Below are positions 11,931 to 23,430 of a stretch of DNA of 64,000 nt, in pieces. Position 1 is the stretch's first letter. The number at the start of each line of letters is the position of its first letter. The notes under the pieces were generated by a model. That model saw only the letters and a list, made by a program, of their open reading frames with translations, ran no database searches and was not told where the DNA came from. Made by a program: the position numbers and the translations under genes. The DNA lies in assembly GCA_023653785.1 (NCBI GenBank), contig JAMKCH010087987.1, positions 1 through 64,000 of the forward strand. Direction: 5' to 3'. This DNA comes from Ophioderma brevispina. Its lineage: Eukaryota; Echinodermata; Ophiuroidea; Amphilepidida; Ophiodermatidae.

Positions 11931-14628
11931 TCAACTTTTGGTCGAGAGTGTTGTGAAGTGTGGGTCGGTGGTCTCATAAGAACTCTCTTTTTTTCCAGCA
12001 AATGTTATGGTCATTACAACAAGGTTTGACGGACATCCTCCATAGAAACGGGACAATGTTGAAAATGCACGCTCTAAAAGCAGCACAACTTGGTATAGGG
12101 AAAAATGCACGTAACACGACTTGGAATTCATTACTTCCAACAGAAGCCTGTTTTGGATTAGTATCTGCACCGAATGTAAATTACATTTGTTATCTTTCTA
12201 TAAATACCAAGTATTATGCTTTTGTAAATTTCATGTGTAACATGCAGCTCAAAATTATTACGACTTTTGTAAACCTGACTTCCTACAGGCCCGACATGGA
12301 GGGCCTATTTACTAAGCACTGGTATCTTTTCGTTCACTAAAGTATCTGGTCAGGTATTTGCATTAGACCCTCTGAAAAGGAAACCCAATTTTTAAAAACA
12401 ACTCTGAAAGTTTTTACTCTAGGTTACCGTTTGGCAATATTCATAAAAATGTTTCAACCCCCCTGGGTCCATCATAATCCACCCTCTGCTTAGCATACGC
12501 ACTTTTTTAAATGAATTGGCTATGGTCATTGTTTACGGCTCCCATATCAACATAACATGGGGTTGAACGCATCCAGTTTACATTTCGGTGGGGGTTGATA
12601 TACGTGTACTTTTGGGTGTTTTGGCAGAATTTGAAATGTTAGTTTGATTTTACAAATGCATCAGTGGAAAATGTTCTGTTAGACTCAAATAATCATCGTT
12701 TTATACCAACTTTTGTACTATTTGTTTTCTTTTCTTTTATTCTAACCAGCATTTTGATTGCTTTTACAGCCTGCTTTTTGTCCTTTTAACGTTGTGGTAG
12801 CTATTATAATTGTGGCAATATCGTTTATTAGGATGCCCCATCCCCCGTGCTTATTTGCTTGCCCTTTCCTTTATAACCACCATGCTTAGGTTTTTTGTCC
12901 TCTTTCATTCGCCCCAAAAGATACAGTATTTCAGATACAGTTTCGAGTTTACGAGTGCCGACTTTATAATGTTATACTTTCTGATTGCCCTTTTTTCTTT
13001 TTTCTCTATCTGGCCTTAATGGTAACTTGTTTTGATTTTAATCTAATTAATGTTGTATTGTTTTTTATAGTCTTATTTGGGCAATTTTTGTAACTAATGA
13101 GACAAAGAAAAACGAAACATTTCCCGTGCTCGTTCCATGTTTTTTGTATTTTTTAATGATTTTTGTTAAAATTGTAAAATGTCCTTAGTTTGTTGTATGA
13201 ATTTAAAAGACGACCGTAGAATGTTTCCCTCTTTGAGATCTTTGAGCGGGCATGACTGAACAAATCCGAATCAAATAACCTTCATACAATGTTTACATTG
13301 TCTGAATATTTCAACTACGGACTAATCAATTAATTTATTTATACCAATGTGCCACCTAAGCCAAACACCAATTCACCGTTGCAGAGCAGGAAAACAAGAT
13401 CTTCCCATTGTTGATGTAGGATATTGCTAAGAGTTAGTCCCTTATTGGCCATAGCGTGTATCCATCCCGAATTAACAGTAGTAGTGTTGAAAACCCTTTT
13501 ACTTTACACAGCATGATTAGCTATTCGATTGCAGGAAAATCTTTTCTGGTGTAACACAAGGAGGACCATGCTCCTTATTCAGAGACTTCGGGCGGTGCGT
13601 GACTGAACCATCCGATCAATATAAACTTACTAAAAAAGTGGATAGGGCTCATAAAAAAAAAAAAAAAGGCTGCTTGAAGGGCTTTTAGTGAGAGAGGGAA
13701 TGTGTTTAATGATATATTATGAGATCAAGAAAGAGAACAAGGCGTCTGAAGAAAAAGGGAAAAGAGCCGACAACAAAAAACAAGATAGTGTGGTCTCTTT
13801 GCGCCTTTTGGTCCGTGGCGTGTGCGTGCCCCTACCGCCCACCCCACCCACGCCACCTAGACACCCAGAGTCACATACAAACGCATCGCGACCACAAACA
13901 GACACAGACTGCGCAACTACGGCAGACGATGCTAAGGAACAGATATGCGCAAAGATAGTCCATAGAGTGGCACAGCAAGACCAAACAGAAGTAAGCTTGT
14001 CCTGAAGTACTTTGCCCTTGTGGCAGCTAATTGCCCCTATGCTACATGCTTATCTTTTTTTCTTCAGAGAATTGATGTTGCCAATTCGCAGTGAAGTAAG
14101 CTTTATGAATTTACTCGCCAGACTTTCACCTGGACTTTGCAGCATATGCTGTCAATGACTCTGTTTTCTGTTTGATTTCCCAATCAAATCCTAGTCTCCT
14201 TTTCTTCAATTTATTGAAACAATAACGGTGCTTGTGCAAAATCGGCTAGTCTTCTGCATACTAGTTTTATTTATTTTCGTTTCGGTGAACAAACATGTTT
14301 AAAGCATACTAGCATCCACCCAACTAACTACAGCCAATCATCCACCCTTTCATAAAAATGTCTGGTACGGGCCAACTAGTCCACGTGCCTGACCTATAGA
14401 AACACAACAGGGTCACGAAACGTCGAAAAACTACCAAAAAGATGCTTAACCGTACCGCAACATCAAATGCTTTATTGGGATTCCACTTGAGCTTATTACC
14501 CCCGTCTCTCAGTTCTGGAGTTCGGTTACTTTACTGAAACTAATGGCTGCGTAACAAGCTGATGCTCTCCTCGTTTTGAGTAGATATTTTCATGATGCCT
14601 TGCTACCTGTACCTGCATGCACCTCCTT
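11931..14628. other. Unassigned DNA with an A-tract, no gene seen
   Basis: No domain is recognised in the open frames here. The longest, 11960-12340 plus (126 codons), has no similarity I know and near-average composition. A 14-16 base A run lies near 13653. The ORFs at 13688-14005 overlap in two plus frames and one minus frame across a CCACCCACCCC-type low-complexity stretch, so none is credible. Confidence 0.35.
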
Positions 14629-15365
14629 CTCGGGTACGACGGTCAGTGATATTTCCCACTGTGTAGTATGTGTGACGACTGCGAAAGATATTATCTAAAT
14701 TGGTCTGCGCGAGATGACTAACGTTACCAATCCGTCATAGCGATGTGTGTAAATGAACTTGAAAGCCAAATATCTCCCGGAAAACGAAGGGGTTCCTATG
14801 GAGGTTTTTACAAATCATAGGGTCCGTTAACTCAACTATGTTTTGTTTGAATATTTTTCTTAGTCGGTGGGTCGACCGCATAGACCTAGAGAGAAAATTG
14901 AACGTTATTTTTTGTTCGGGTACTACTTTCGGTTACTTCGGCAGACAAGAAGATTTCATAGCTTCCCCACCCAACTGCATTGCTTCCAATGGATACTGAT
15001 GTGAATCGTTAAGTGATGAAACATGGCTAAATTGACATACTGGACTGGTCACACAAACTTGATTTTAAGAAAGAAGCGTTTCTTCTCTCTAACGATCCAC
15101 ATGGCAACCTGTCCAAAAACTTCCAATGGAAGGCAATTGCATTTTTGGGACGCTACTGGTATCTTCTCTTCTCGCAGACACGGAAAAGTGAAACACGCAA
15201 TCTCTACGGGTTACATCCATTTTTCCCATAATAGCACCTTTCGATATTTTTCAGTTTTGAGCGAGGTTTTGGGTGGCAAACACTGGTTTCAATTTACGCA
15301 CTTTTCTTTTTCAATTATAGAAACAGGTTACGTACTAACCGGAACCGCCGTAGCCCCTTCGGGCG
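14629..15365 (+). mobile_element. Non-autonomous TIR element, copy 1 (with internal insert)
   Basis: This aligns with the reverse complement of 40521-40976. Shared blocks in order are GACTGCGAAAGATATTATCTAAATT, CGCGAGATGACTAACGTTA, CCGTCATAGCGA, AAATATCTCC, GTCCGTTA, GAGAAAATTGAACGTT, CACGCAATCTCTACGGG, CTGGTTTCAATTTACGC and TTATAGAAACAGGTTACGTAC. Ends are CTCGGGTACGACGGTCAG on the left and CCGGAACCGCCGTAGCCCC on the right, imperfect inverted repeats of each other and of the ends of copy 2. A ~230-base stretch at about 14945-15170 has no counterpart in copy 2: a later insertion here or a deletion there. The 136-codon frame at 15023-15433 crosses this element and is not supported as a gene. 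Confidence 0.78.
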
Positions 15366-15879
15366 TGCGTATTGTTTACATAAAGGAAATTCACCCTCGT
15401 GCTGGAGGCCTGGGGTCCTTCGTGATCACGTAATGTTATGCATTACTTCATTATCGCCAGAGCTCGCCGGCACGCGGTAATTGGCTGCGAGAAATATGTA
15501 AATAGACTAGTGTAATGACAATCATCCTTAATTATAGTTTGTCAACTGCTCTCGCGTGGGAAGCTTGTGTAATGTTTGTGAGGACGATTCTATTATTATT
15601 TATTTATTTATTATTCCTTCTTTGCCTGGTACCCCTTCATCAGTGCAACCTGTTTTTTTCAGGGGTGCCCAGGGGTCGAAACATAAACATCAAAAATAAG
15701 TCAGCAGTATCAAAAAATAATAAACACACCATAAGTAAAACAATATCATTTAAATATGCTTATACAAAAAATTCACAAGCCAGCCCAGCGGGATATTGCC
15801 ACATCAATCAGTTAAAAATTAAAAAATACACTATATTAATAATTTAGTAAACCTAAATTAAGTAAAACCTAAAAAACAA

Positions 15880-16345
15880 ACCCCACCGACCCAAAACACA
15901 CTCACAACATTCCCACACACACACCTTTCACACTCCACTCACAATCCCCTCACCCCACACCCCCCACCCATCCACCCCCCCACCTCACATCACGCACCTC
16001 ACTCACTTCACATCCCTCACTCCGTCACATCCCACTCCCTCACTCCCTCCTATTCACACGAGTCACATCAACTAAAGCCGATCCCGAGAATCCCTCACAC
16101 CACCCGCCAACCCAACTCTCCCCCCCTCCCTACACCAAACCTCCCTCTCTCCGTCCTCCGCCCCACCCCCCCCCGCCCCCCCGTAACCCCCCCCCATCCC
16201 ATCCCTCCCTCCAAATCCCCTCCCCTCTCCTTCTCATTCTCCCACACCACCCCCACTTTACCCCCCCTTCCCCCTCCTCGCACCCCCCTCCCCCACCGAA
16301 GCCCCAGCACCCTACCCCCTCCCCGCCCTTTTTCCTCTCTCGTCC
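15880..16345. repeat. C-rich low-complexity tract inside LINE 3' part
   Basis: The plus strand is almost pure C with A and T, first CACTCACA-like, then CCCTCCC/CCCCCC-like. It is strongly strand-asymmetric: nearly all G lies on the LINE sense (minus) strand, in many runs of three or more G. It sits between the end of the LINE coding region and its 3' tail. Open frames here (94 and 127 codons, minus strand, Gly/Arg-rich) are composition artefacts. Confidence 0.85.
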
Positions 16346-16399
16346 TTCGAGCAAAAATTGGCACATATATAATAACCACACAAGGTTATTGAGCACAAT

Positions 16400-16790
16400 A
16401 CTTGAAAGCTTTAACATTTGGTGGAAGAGGTTTTTTGGCTGATAATGGAAGTGCATTGAATGACACACCCCTCTTGAAGTAAATTTACGCTTATCAGAAA
16501 TCATGTTTGCCATATCAGGAGGAACAAGTTAACCCTGAAGGCTTGCCCAGTCACGATGATTATGGGTTTCTAAAACAAGATTAAACATATTAACACAGTT
16601 TGCTGGTAGACTGTGTGTAAGACTTTTATAGACCATGACATAAAGATGTAAAGAACGCAGATCATGCAGCGTCAGCCACCCAAGTTTATTAAGCAGAATT
16701 CCGTGGATACCTCCGGGGAAGCCAAGGATGATTTTACCATCTGCATTTCTTTTTTGAAGGTTTAAGCCTGGTCAATTAGTTTGCAGCATT
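16400..16790 (-). pseudogene. LINE C-terminal region remnant, minus strand
   Basis: Minus-strand fragments read RLVLGFPGG.HGI.LNKLGWLTLHDLRSLHLYVMVYKS-like across shifting frames at about 16620-16760, then a block ending in FTSRGVCHSMHFHYQPK at about 16420-16500. These match the conserved post-RT end of CR1/L2-like proteins (LGWLTL..R...L...YK and FH.RG..H.N.LP). Several frame changes break it. Confidence 0.75.
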
Positions 16791-17099
16791 CTCCCCCTAA
16801 CTACATTTACAACCCTAAACAAAGTGAGAGGCCAAGCTGATTTAACAAGTCAGGATCAGGTTATGTTTGAGAGAGAGGAACTTACGATGGCGCCTGAGCA
16901 TGCCATACGTTTTATATATTTTTTGGAAACCAATTTGTCAATATTATTGTTGTCCGTAAGAAGAAGGGTCAAGCCATATGCCAAGGTATTAAAACTGTTG
17001 ACATTTTCTCTTGGATCTTTTTAATGTAACAATCAAGGGCCCTTTAGATGTGGCTAGTTTGCGTTTTGGTACCACAGCATTGTTTTAGTTTTTTTAACA

Positions 17100-17850
17100 T
17101 TCAAAGTAGAAAGTTTTTCTGTAGCCAATTGGGAGACATGAATAATTTAGCTCAAGATTAAGTATTCTATTTATTTTAATCCCTCACTGTTTTTTCCTCT
17201 AAACAAAAATTTCTGTGTCTCACATACAAATACCTCTTAGATCAGGGACTCATAAATGGGTTGAAAGATCATTAATTAGATTGTAAAAAGTAGGGGCAAG
17301 TTGGACCCCTGTGGTATCTCAAAGTCCCAGAGTCTTGGTTGAGTAATGATCACCTATTTTTGTTATTTGGAATCGATCATTAAATCTGACGAAAACCATC
17401 AAGTCCAGGGTGCCATGCATTCCAATAGCCTCAAGCTTGTTACTGAGAACATCATGATGGACCGTGTCAAGGCCTTTGTTTAGGTCTAAAAAAACTGCAC
17501 CTGTAAAAAACCCCCGAGCTCATATTATTCACGCAGATAACAAGAAACCCTCATCACTAGACCACGGTTGAGTGATGCGTGGCGGAACCTGATTGGTTGC
17601 ACGACAAAATGTTATTTGCATCAATGGAGCTGTACAATTGAGTGTGCACTAATTTTTCAAAAATTTTCATGCATGCCCTGGAATAACAGAGATAGGTCTA
17701 TAAGTTGCTGGTATATCCAGGGGTCCCCTTCCTTGAAGATCAGGTGAATTCGACTTACTTTCCATGCAGAGGGAACAACACCCAGTGGCCAACTAAGGTT
17801 CTAATATAACGCCAGAGGTTGGCCAGATACTGGATGACCCACCTTGAGAA
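17100..17850 (-). pseudogene. LINE reverse transcriptase remnant, minus strand
   Basis: In order on the minus strand: VPSAWKV-like and IFKEGDP-like near 17720-17800, then AVFLDLNKGLDTVHHDVL read without interruption at about 17440-17497 (the first catalytic-aspartate block), then GVQLAP.FYNLINDLSTHL near 17255-17330 (counterpart of GVPQGS.LGP), then a KKTKTML-like block near 17080. The YADD box between the last two is not legible. Stops and frame shifts are frequent. Confidence 0.86.
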
Positions 17851-18599
17851 GCTTAGGACTGATATTGTCAAGTCGGTGCGTTTTAATAACTAACCTCCAT
17901 CAAGGTTTTTAGCTAGAAGTGTACACACCTCCTCTTCTGTAATCCTGTGAACATTTGAACCGTCCCTGGCTCCCAGTATTGCACCCTTGGATGAATCAAT
18001 CTCAAGGACGGTCGCCTGGATAGCTTCACAAGATTTTTTACCCTATGTTAGATAAAAATTCCGTTAAACTCATTGACAATTATTTCAGCATCAGTTATAA
18101 ACAACATATTGACTTTCAAACTACTTATTGGTTTAATGCGAGAAGCAGGGATAACAGTTTTAATGGTTTTCCATAGTTTTTTCGAGAACTGTACCAGCTT
18201 CCCTTATTTGATGCCGCTCAAAATATCCCTCCCTCTTTAGCCTGGTAGCTAAATTGTGACCTTATTTCTTGTTGCTTTTGTAAGCTGCCCAGTCCTTCTC
18301 AGACCTACTTTTATGAAGCCCTGGATTTTAGGCACTGAAGTTCTTTTCTGAATTAGAATACTCATCGTCAAACCATGGTGAGTGGTTTGTGAGGGATCTT
18401 AATTTGTTCAAAGGGTGCATGGCTATCACAAACAGTGGATAAAAGGCGTCAAGATACGCCAATCCAGTCAGGATCAGCTGAAAAACCTCAATTGTACCCC
18501 ATGGAATTTGTTTAAATAAATCATTAAAAAAGGCGTCTGAATCAAAAGAAGGTATGACGGCCTTTAATATTGGCGAGGTTGTCCTTGACGATCCCTTGA

Positions 18600-19270
18600 T
18601 ATTTTTCTAATTGCGTAACCAGCAATATGATCACTAATGGACATGTTATACAAGCCTGGTTGGTATAGCACTTTCGGGACTGTTAGTCCCACGTGGTCGA
18701 ATGCCTGTTTTAGAAATTGATAATGCGAGTTGCACTAGTAATTAATTGAGTCATTTGATAGGTAACATGATGGAATGGAGCCCGCTTCCATTCCCATTAA
18801 TTTGGCTTTAACATGTCACAGTTAAAGTCGCCTAAACAGATAATTTCCGCATGTGTGTGAATCCCGCACTAAGATCACTGATTTCACCGAGAACCTATCC
18901 AAGTTCTCAAAGTAATCAGTGCAAACTTTAGGCCCATACCAATTCCAAAGGACCCGGGCGAGTGTTAGGCAGGGTTTTTTCATTTTAGCCACACAGCGTT
19001 TTTCCTCCAATTTACTACTGGGCTCAGCTTGGAGAAAAGAATCCAAATAGTCCCGAGGCCTGCTATGGATATAAAAAGCCACAACCGCCATAGCCATCCG
19101 CACGGTCATTACGGTACCTATGTATAGGTTTTGGGAATTTGCAGCTCGACAGATTCACCCATTCCATCATGTACCCATGTTCTGTGATGCCAATAATGTC
19201 AGGAAATCACTTTCAGTGACAGAATCATGTATTTCAATCTAATTTATAAAACAAAGACTGAATATTTTAA
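18600..19270 (-). pseudogene. LINE endonuclease remnant, minus strand
   Basis: Minus-strand blocks: EIHDSVTESD at about 19200-19250, then a DIIGITEHGY-like stretch, then DRADGYGG.GFLY near 19090, then AEIICLGDFNCDML at about 18815-18855 (the GDFN codons at 18821-18832 are intact), and an ISDH-like segment at about 18628-18645. This is the usual order of an APE-type LINE endonuclease: TE at the start, GDFN in the middle, SDH at the end. Frames change between blocks. Confidence 0.85.
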
Positions 19271-19439
19271 ATTGAGAATTTTTGCAGTCCTTTCAATGTA
19301 TTTAGATTTTGTGGCAATGGAACAATGAGTCATGATTCTCCAGGGTTGGACTCCGGTGGCTCTTCACTGAAGTAACTTGTAATTCATATAATAAGCGCGA
19401 GGACATTTTTTGCAGTTGGACACATTTTTATAGTTAGAT

Positions 19440-19640
19440 AGGGAAAGTCTCCCACATGTGAGTGTTGCATAGCATGGTTTTTTACAAGCAAACATGCATT
19501 GTACCAAACGATGGTTATCTTAGCTACCGGACGATCACATGAGGCACAAGGATTAGAAACTGTCCGTGGGTTCTCCTGGACGTCGTTGCTAAGTTTACAA
19601 GTCTGTAAACGGATGATATGACTAGACGAGTTTGCAGTAG
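19440..19640 (-). pseudogene. 2A-like motif plus cysteine-rich zinc-finger segment of LINE
   Basis: The minus strand reads LQTCKLSNDVQENPRT (about 19561-19608) and then VSNPCASCDRPVAK. The NDVQENPRT stretch lines up with the 2A consensus D-x-E-x-N-P-G-P, with Q for the first E and R-T in place of G-P. The CxxC after it, with further Cys and His to about 19440, resembles the PHD-like finger near the N-terminus of some CR1/L2-group proteins. APE-type LINEs of sea urchins and lancelets are known to carry 2A sequences in this position. As written the key G-P pair is lost, so ribosome skipping would not be expected. Confidence 0.65.
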
Positions 19641-19690
19641 TACAAAATCGGTTTGCTTTAGAAAACCCCTAGTCCCTTTGCTACAGTGAA

Positions 19691-21180
19691 ATTCTGTCTT
19701 GGTTCGTAATCCAAAACATAATTATATGTTCAGGGACAGTGTCAAAGACATTGGTGCAGATAACTTTAGTTTGGTCGGGTTAACTCTCATACGGTCTAAC
19801 AGTTTGTTCCTATTTCAATTAATGGCAACACATACATGCCTCTCCAACATAAGTGAGTACAATCAGATGGGTAACTGGTTTTTGGCAACATTTGATGTCC
19901 CGAAGTTGTAAAATGGAAAAACTTTTTTTCATCATTAATATAATTAGTTAATGCGTTTGGTTGATCATTTTCAAGATAGTTTTTGATTAGTGACGCATTA
20001 ACACACCCATATTTAATCACCATAGAAATATACTTGACTCCATAGAATGTACATGTCAGGAAAAAGGATATTATCCAATTTTCACGACATTTTTGCATAA
20101 CTTTTCTTCACTACCTATTTGTAAATAATAGTACTGCAAACACTTCCCTGTACATAGGGAAGGGTCAGTCCTTCTATATTGGTAGTGAATGCAATTTTTA
20201 AAGTGGCTAATTAGTGCTCATATTTTAATTGGATTAATATATGCTAATTATTCCAGCAGAAATATATTGGGCCAAAAATTGGTCCAATAATGATCAAGAA
20301 TTGTCAAGTGGTTTGCTCTTTAAATGGCCCGTTATTAGGCAGTTTTAGTTACCTTTACGTAATCGGTGACCGACTACTGCACTGAACGTGTGTGTGAGTG
20401 GTGCGTAGAGAACACACACATTCTACAGAATCATAAATTTAATTCAAAAAATGCTAATATCCCAATGGTCATTTTTCCCACCAATATGTGTTTGCGCAAA
20501 AGCATATCTCTTCTCCCCTCTAACCTTCTAATCGGAATCCGAAAAATAATATTTAGGTTGGTAGCTATCTCGCGTGAGATACCTTGATAAGTCATCCCAC
20601 AAAATGATCAAGTTTTTCGAGCACCTTTCCAACGCCCCATTGGCAAGCATTGTAAACATAAGACCACGACGCCGCTTCACCACTTTTGATTAGTTTTTAG
20701 CATTTTAATTTTGACTAAGAAGACTACCGTGACTGACAACTTGGTGTAAATCCGAGCTTTGTGACTGGTTACAGGCCTGTCAGAGTATGAGTTTTTGTGT
20801 GGAAGTTCTGATGACAAGCTACAGCTTGGGGGTTTTGTTGATTGTGTAGTGGTGGTTGCTGATATATGGATTTTGACCAATTTCGCGATTTTTTTCTCCA
20901 CAACGTAAATATTTCCCAAAATCAACAAGACTGCTAGATTACATATTGATCAAAAGAGTTATGTATTTTTTTACAAATAGTGCTGCCGCACCAACCATTT
21001 TAGGAGGTGCTAACCCGTGGGCCCGGATAATAACATTTGTCACTCATAGCTACAATTGACCGATAGGGATGTGGAGTTTTCATGAAAACAGGTGATGACA
21101 AATTAAGTGGTGGCAACTTTTGCATACGACGCCATTTTTCTCCAAATTGTAAGCCATCTTAAAGCCAAAAACACCTAAGA
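19691..21180. other. Unassigned DNA, no gene seen
   Basis: No coding or RNA similarity was found. A short CCAATATT-type patch at about 20255-20300 (TATTGGGCCAAAAATTGGTCC) may be a fragment of the family seen at 11445 and 59063. The open frames on both strands show no domain features. Confidence 0.35.
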
Positions 21181-21580
21181 AGACATTTGGTGTAAACAAT
21201 GTTTTTTTGGGTCCCAGGAGTTCAATCAAACTATTCCAAAAAAACTATAAAATTTGCATGTGCCGATATTTTCCAAGATGGCTGACATTGACATTGGCAC
21301 CAACCTTACATTTCTTATTATATAGCCCATGAAGATGATTGTGGTGTACAATTTAAAACTTTTCTGGGTCAAGGAAGTTCAATAAAGAACATTTAAAACG
21401 TCAGGTAAATATCAAAGTAATGAAGGTTTTCATACGTCCACTATTTTCTCCCAAAATGGTCAACATAGAAAAAGGCAACTCCTTTATACCTCATGCTATA
21501 AATCACCTAGGATGACGATTTTGTGACAAGTGGATGTTTTAATAGTCAAGATTTACAACAGCATATTCTCAAAACAGTCA
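21180..21580 (+). repeat. Direct units of a 'TGGGTCAAGGAGTTCAAT' repeat family
   Basis: Three diverged units are visible, with cores at 21183-21243, 21338-21395 and 21508-21575. Each runs ATTTGGTGTNAA, then a GTTTTT stretch, then GGGTCAAGGAGTTCAATAAA, then ATTCCAAAA/ATTTAAAA. Each is preceded by a TCCAAAATGGC/AAGATGGC-like lead. Spacing is about 150-175 bases. The third unit is the most degraded. Confidence 0.7.
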
Positions 21581-22090
21581 GATGAGTCGTGCGTCATGTT
21601 TTCATGGACGACCAATGTTACACCAAAATGTACAACTTGACTACTCTAGATGTATTCAACGGCAACCCAAAACATAAATCTGGAATTGCATGGTAATTTT
21701 GATATTTTAGGTCTGTATTAATTTAATAGAAACCATTATTGTTTGTTTCAGATATGTCAATAGTAAAATGAATGGCCCCGAATTTGCGAACAATTAAATA
21801 AATGTCATGGTAACTGCACGCTGCAACGCCTATTGGTATAGTCAATGTTTTGGGGTTTTTCGTTCATAGTGGGCATAAAGCGCAGTTAGAAGTTTCTAAG
21901 GAGGAGTTACTGGGGATTCTGTGTTGGTATTAATTACAGATCTGGGTTAATAGATTTCACCACTTGCGCATTACGCCTGACATTGCAGTAAGTTGAACCT
22001 CTTTGGGTACTTGTATTTAAATATTGGGCTATCTTTGAAAAAAAGTGACAATGGCAAAAAAAACTCACATTTTTTATTTCATCCCTACAA

Positions 22091-22330
22091 CAGTTTTTAG
22101 AATAGTCTTATTGAACTCCTTGACCCAGAAACACTCATTTGACACCAAATCATCTTCCTAGGTTTATAAATAAGAAATATACGGTTTCTTCTTGACGAGA
22201 TGTCATCCATATAGTGAAAAATAGCCGTGTATATAAATTTTCCATGACTCAGACAATTCTGGTAATTGTATATTGAACCTCTTGACCCAGATAACATACA
22301 TTCCGACACTAAGTTACCATAAGTAGTGCT
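22091..22330 (-). repeat. Inverted units of the same repeat family
   Basis: ATTGAACTCCTTGACCCAGA at about 22111 and ATTGAACCTCTTGACCCAGA at about 22272 are reverse complements of the core at 21180-21580. The flanks also match in reverse order (GACACCAAATCATCTTCCTAGGT against the ACCTAGGATGACGATTT lead at 21508). Two inverted units facing three direct units, with 500 bases between, make a long imperfect inverted repeat. Confidence 0.75.
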
Positions 22331-23430
22331 ATTACCTTTAAATGGCGTCCATTTTGCAAAATGCTGGTTTATTACAAATTGCCACTTTTATTTTTGTGCA
22401 CACGTTTTTTTCGTTAACTACACAACCCAATGATTTCAATTTGTATCTATTATTGCAAATGTTACATTAATTTTCCGGCCCTGGTTGGTAGAAATCTAGG
22501 CCCTTTTTCACCTGATGCTGCAGCACTAAAAGCAATTTGAATCACTAACAGCCCTCCGGAAAAGAAGACTAATATTAGTAATGCGTAAAGTGCCACCAAG
22601 TAACCATCTTGCAACGCCAAACATGATGCTTGAAATGGCAACACTATAATGCGAAGTGCGGCAGCATGTTGCGCTCACGTGGCGGCGCTGTAACTTTAAT
22701 GACAGTTGTGAGTCAAGATCGGCAACATAATAGTTTGTATTTCAGTGAAATATGATTTAATACATGCCTTTTTTGGCATTTAATATCCGATTGTGCCTTA
22801 TTTGTGGGGAGAAAAAGGCCGCTTTCGTAGCGGGGTATGTCTTTCGTGTAGGATGAAGCATTTATAAAACCAATGCATCCCATTATAATCTGCCGAAATT
22901 TTACACTTGTTTGATTATACGCTTCTGTTCTGTCCTTATAGCAGGTCCCCTCAATTTGCTTCTTGAAGGATATGCTAATTAATTACATTAAAGGGGACGG
23001 GGCATGCATTATTTTCACCAGGTAATGGAGGATTTACACTTTGTTTTTGGGAGAAGGTTCGCTTCCCTCTTCGCTTCCGTTACAAAAAATGAAAAGTTGA
23101 CAGCTCATTGTTCCTCCTCATCGCTTCTTGATGAAACAATTTCATGTTGCAACTCTCCTCTCTACAAATTCTCTTTCCTTCTTCGCATTCTCCCCTCAAT
23201 GTCTCCTCCATTCCCCTGGCGCAAATACGTTTCAAAAGTAGGGTTATTTTGGTGTCAATTTTTCAAAATTCTCCAAAAATAGGGACCTTTGGGTAAGAGT
23301 GGCAAACCTTTAAAAATATGGCATCTTTGGGGGACAATTGGGGGTCTAAATAGCCTTCTATACATTTTGTGCGCATTTTGAAAATATGTAAATTTGGTCA
23401 TGAATACAATTTTCAACTCATTATGTATAA
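22331..23430. other. Unassigned DNA, no gene seen
   Basis: No recognisable gene or element was found. The 92-codon frame at 23004-23282 (plus) and the 60-codon frame at 22462-22644 (minus, with one hydrophobic stretch) have no family features and could be chance. Confidence 0.3.

Larger units (their letters stand above)
15591..19690 (-). mobile_element. Near full-length CR1/L2-type LINE, minus strand, degenerate
   Basis: Read on the minus strand, the order is: a 2A-like motif and cysteine-rich segment (about 19440-19620), endonuclease (about 18600-19270), reverse transcriptase (about 17100-17850), C-terminal region (about 16400-16780), a low-complexity G-rich stretch, and a 3' end with CTGATGAAGGGGTACCAGGC followed by AATAAATAAATAAT repeats at 15591-15615. 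The 4.1 kb length and the presence of N-terminal parts suggest a nearly complete insertion. Frames are broken throughout. No convincing target-site duplication was found. Confidence 0.87.

Noticed and set aside
15023..15433. 136-codon ORF resembling a frame at 40514-40804
   Set aside because: The similarity is explained by the shared TIR element. The frames include different amounts of flank, and the aligned part has frame shifts.
16095..16513. Gly/Arg-rich ORFs on the minus strand
   Set aside because: They are a direct product of the G-rich low-complexity tract.
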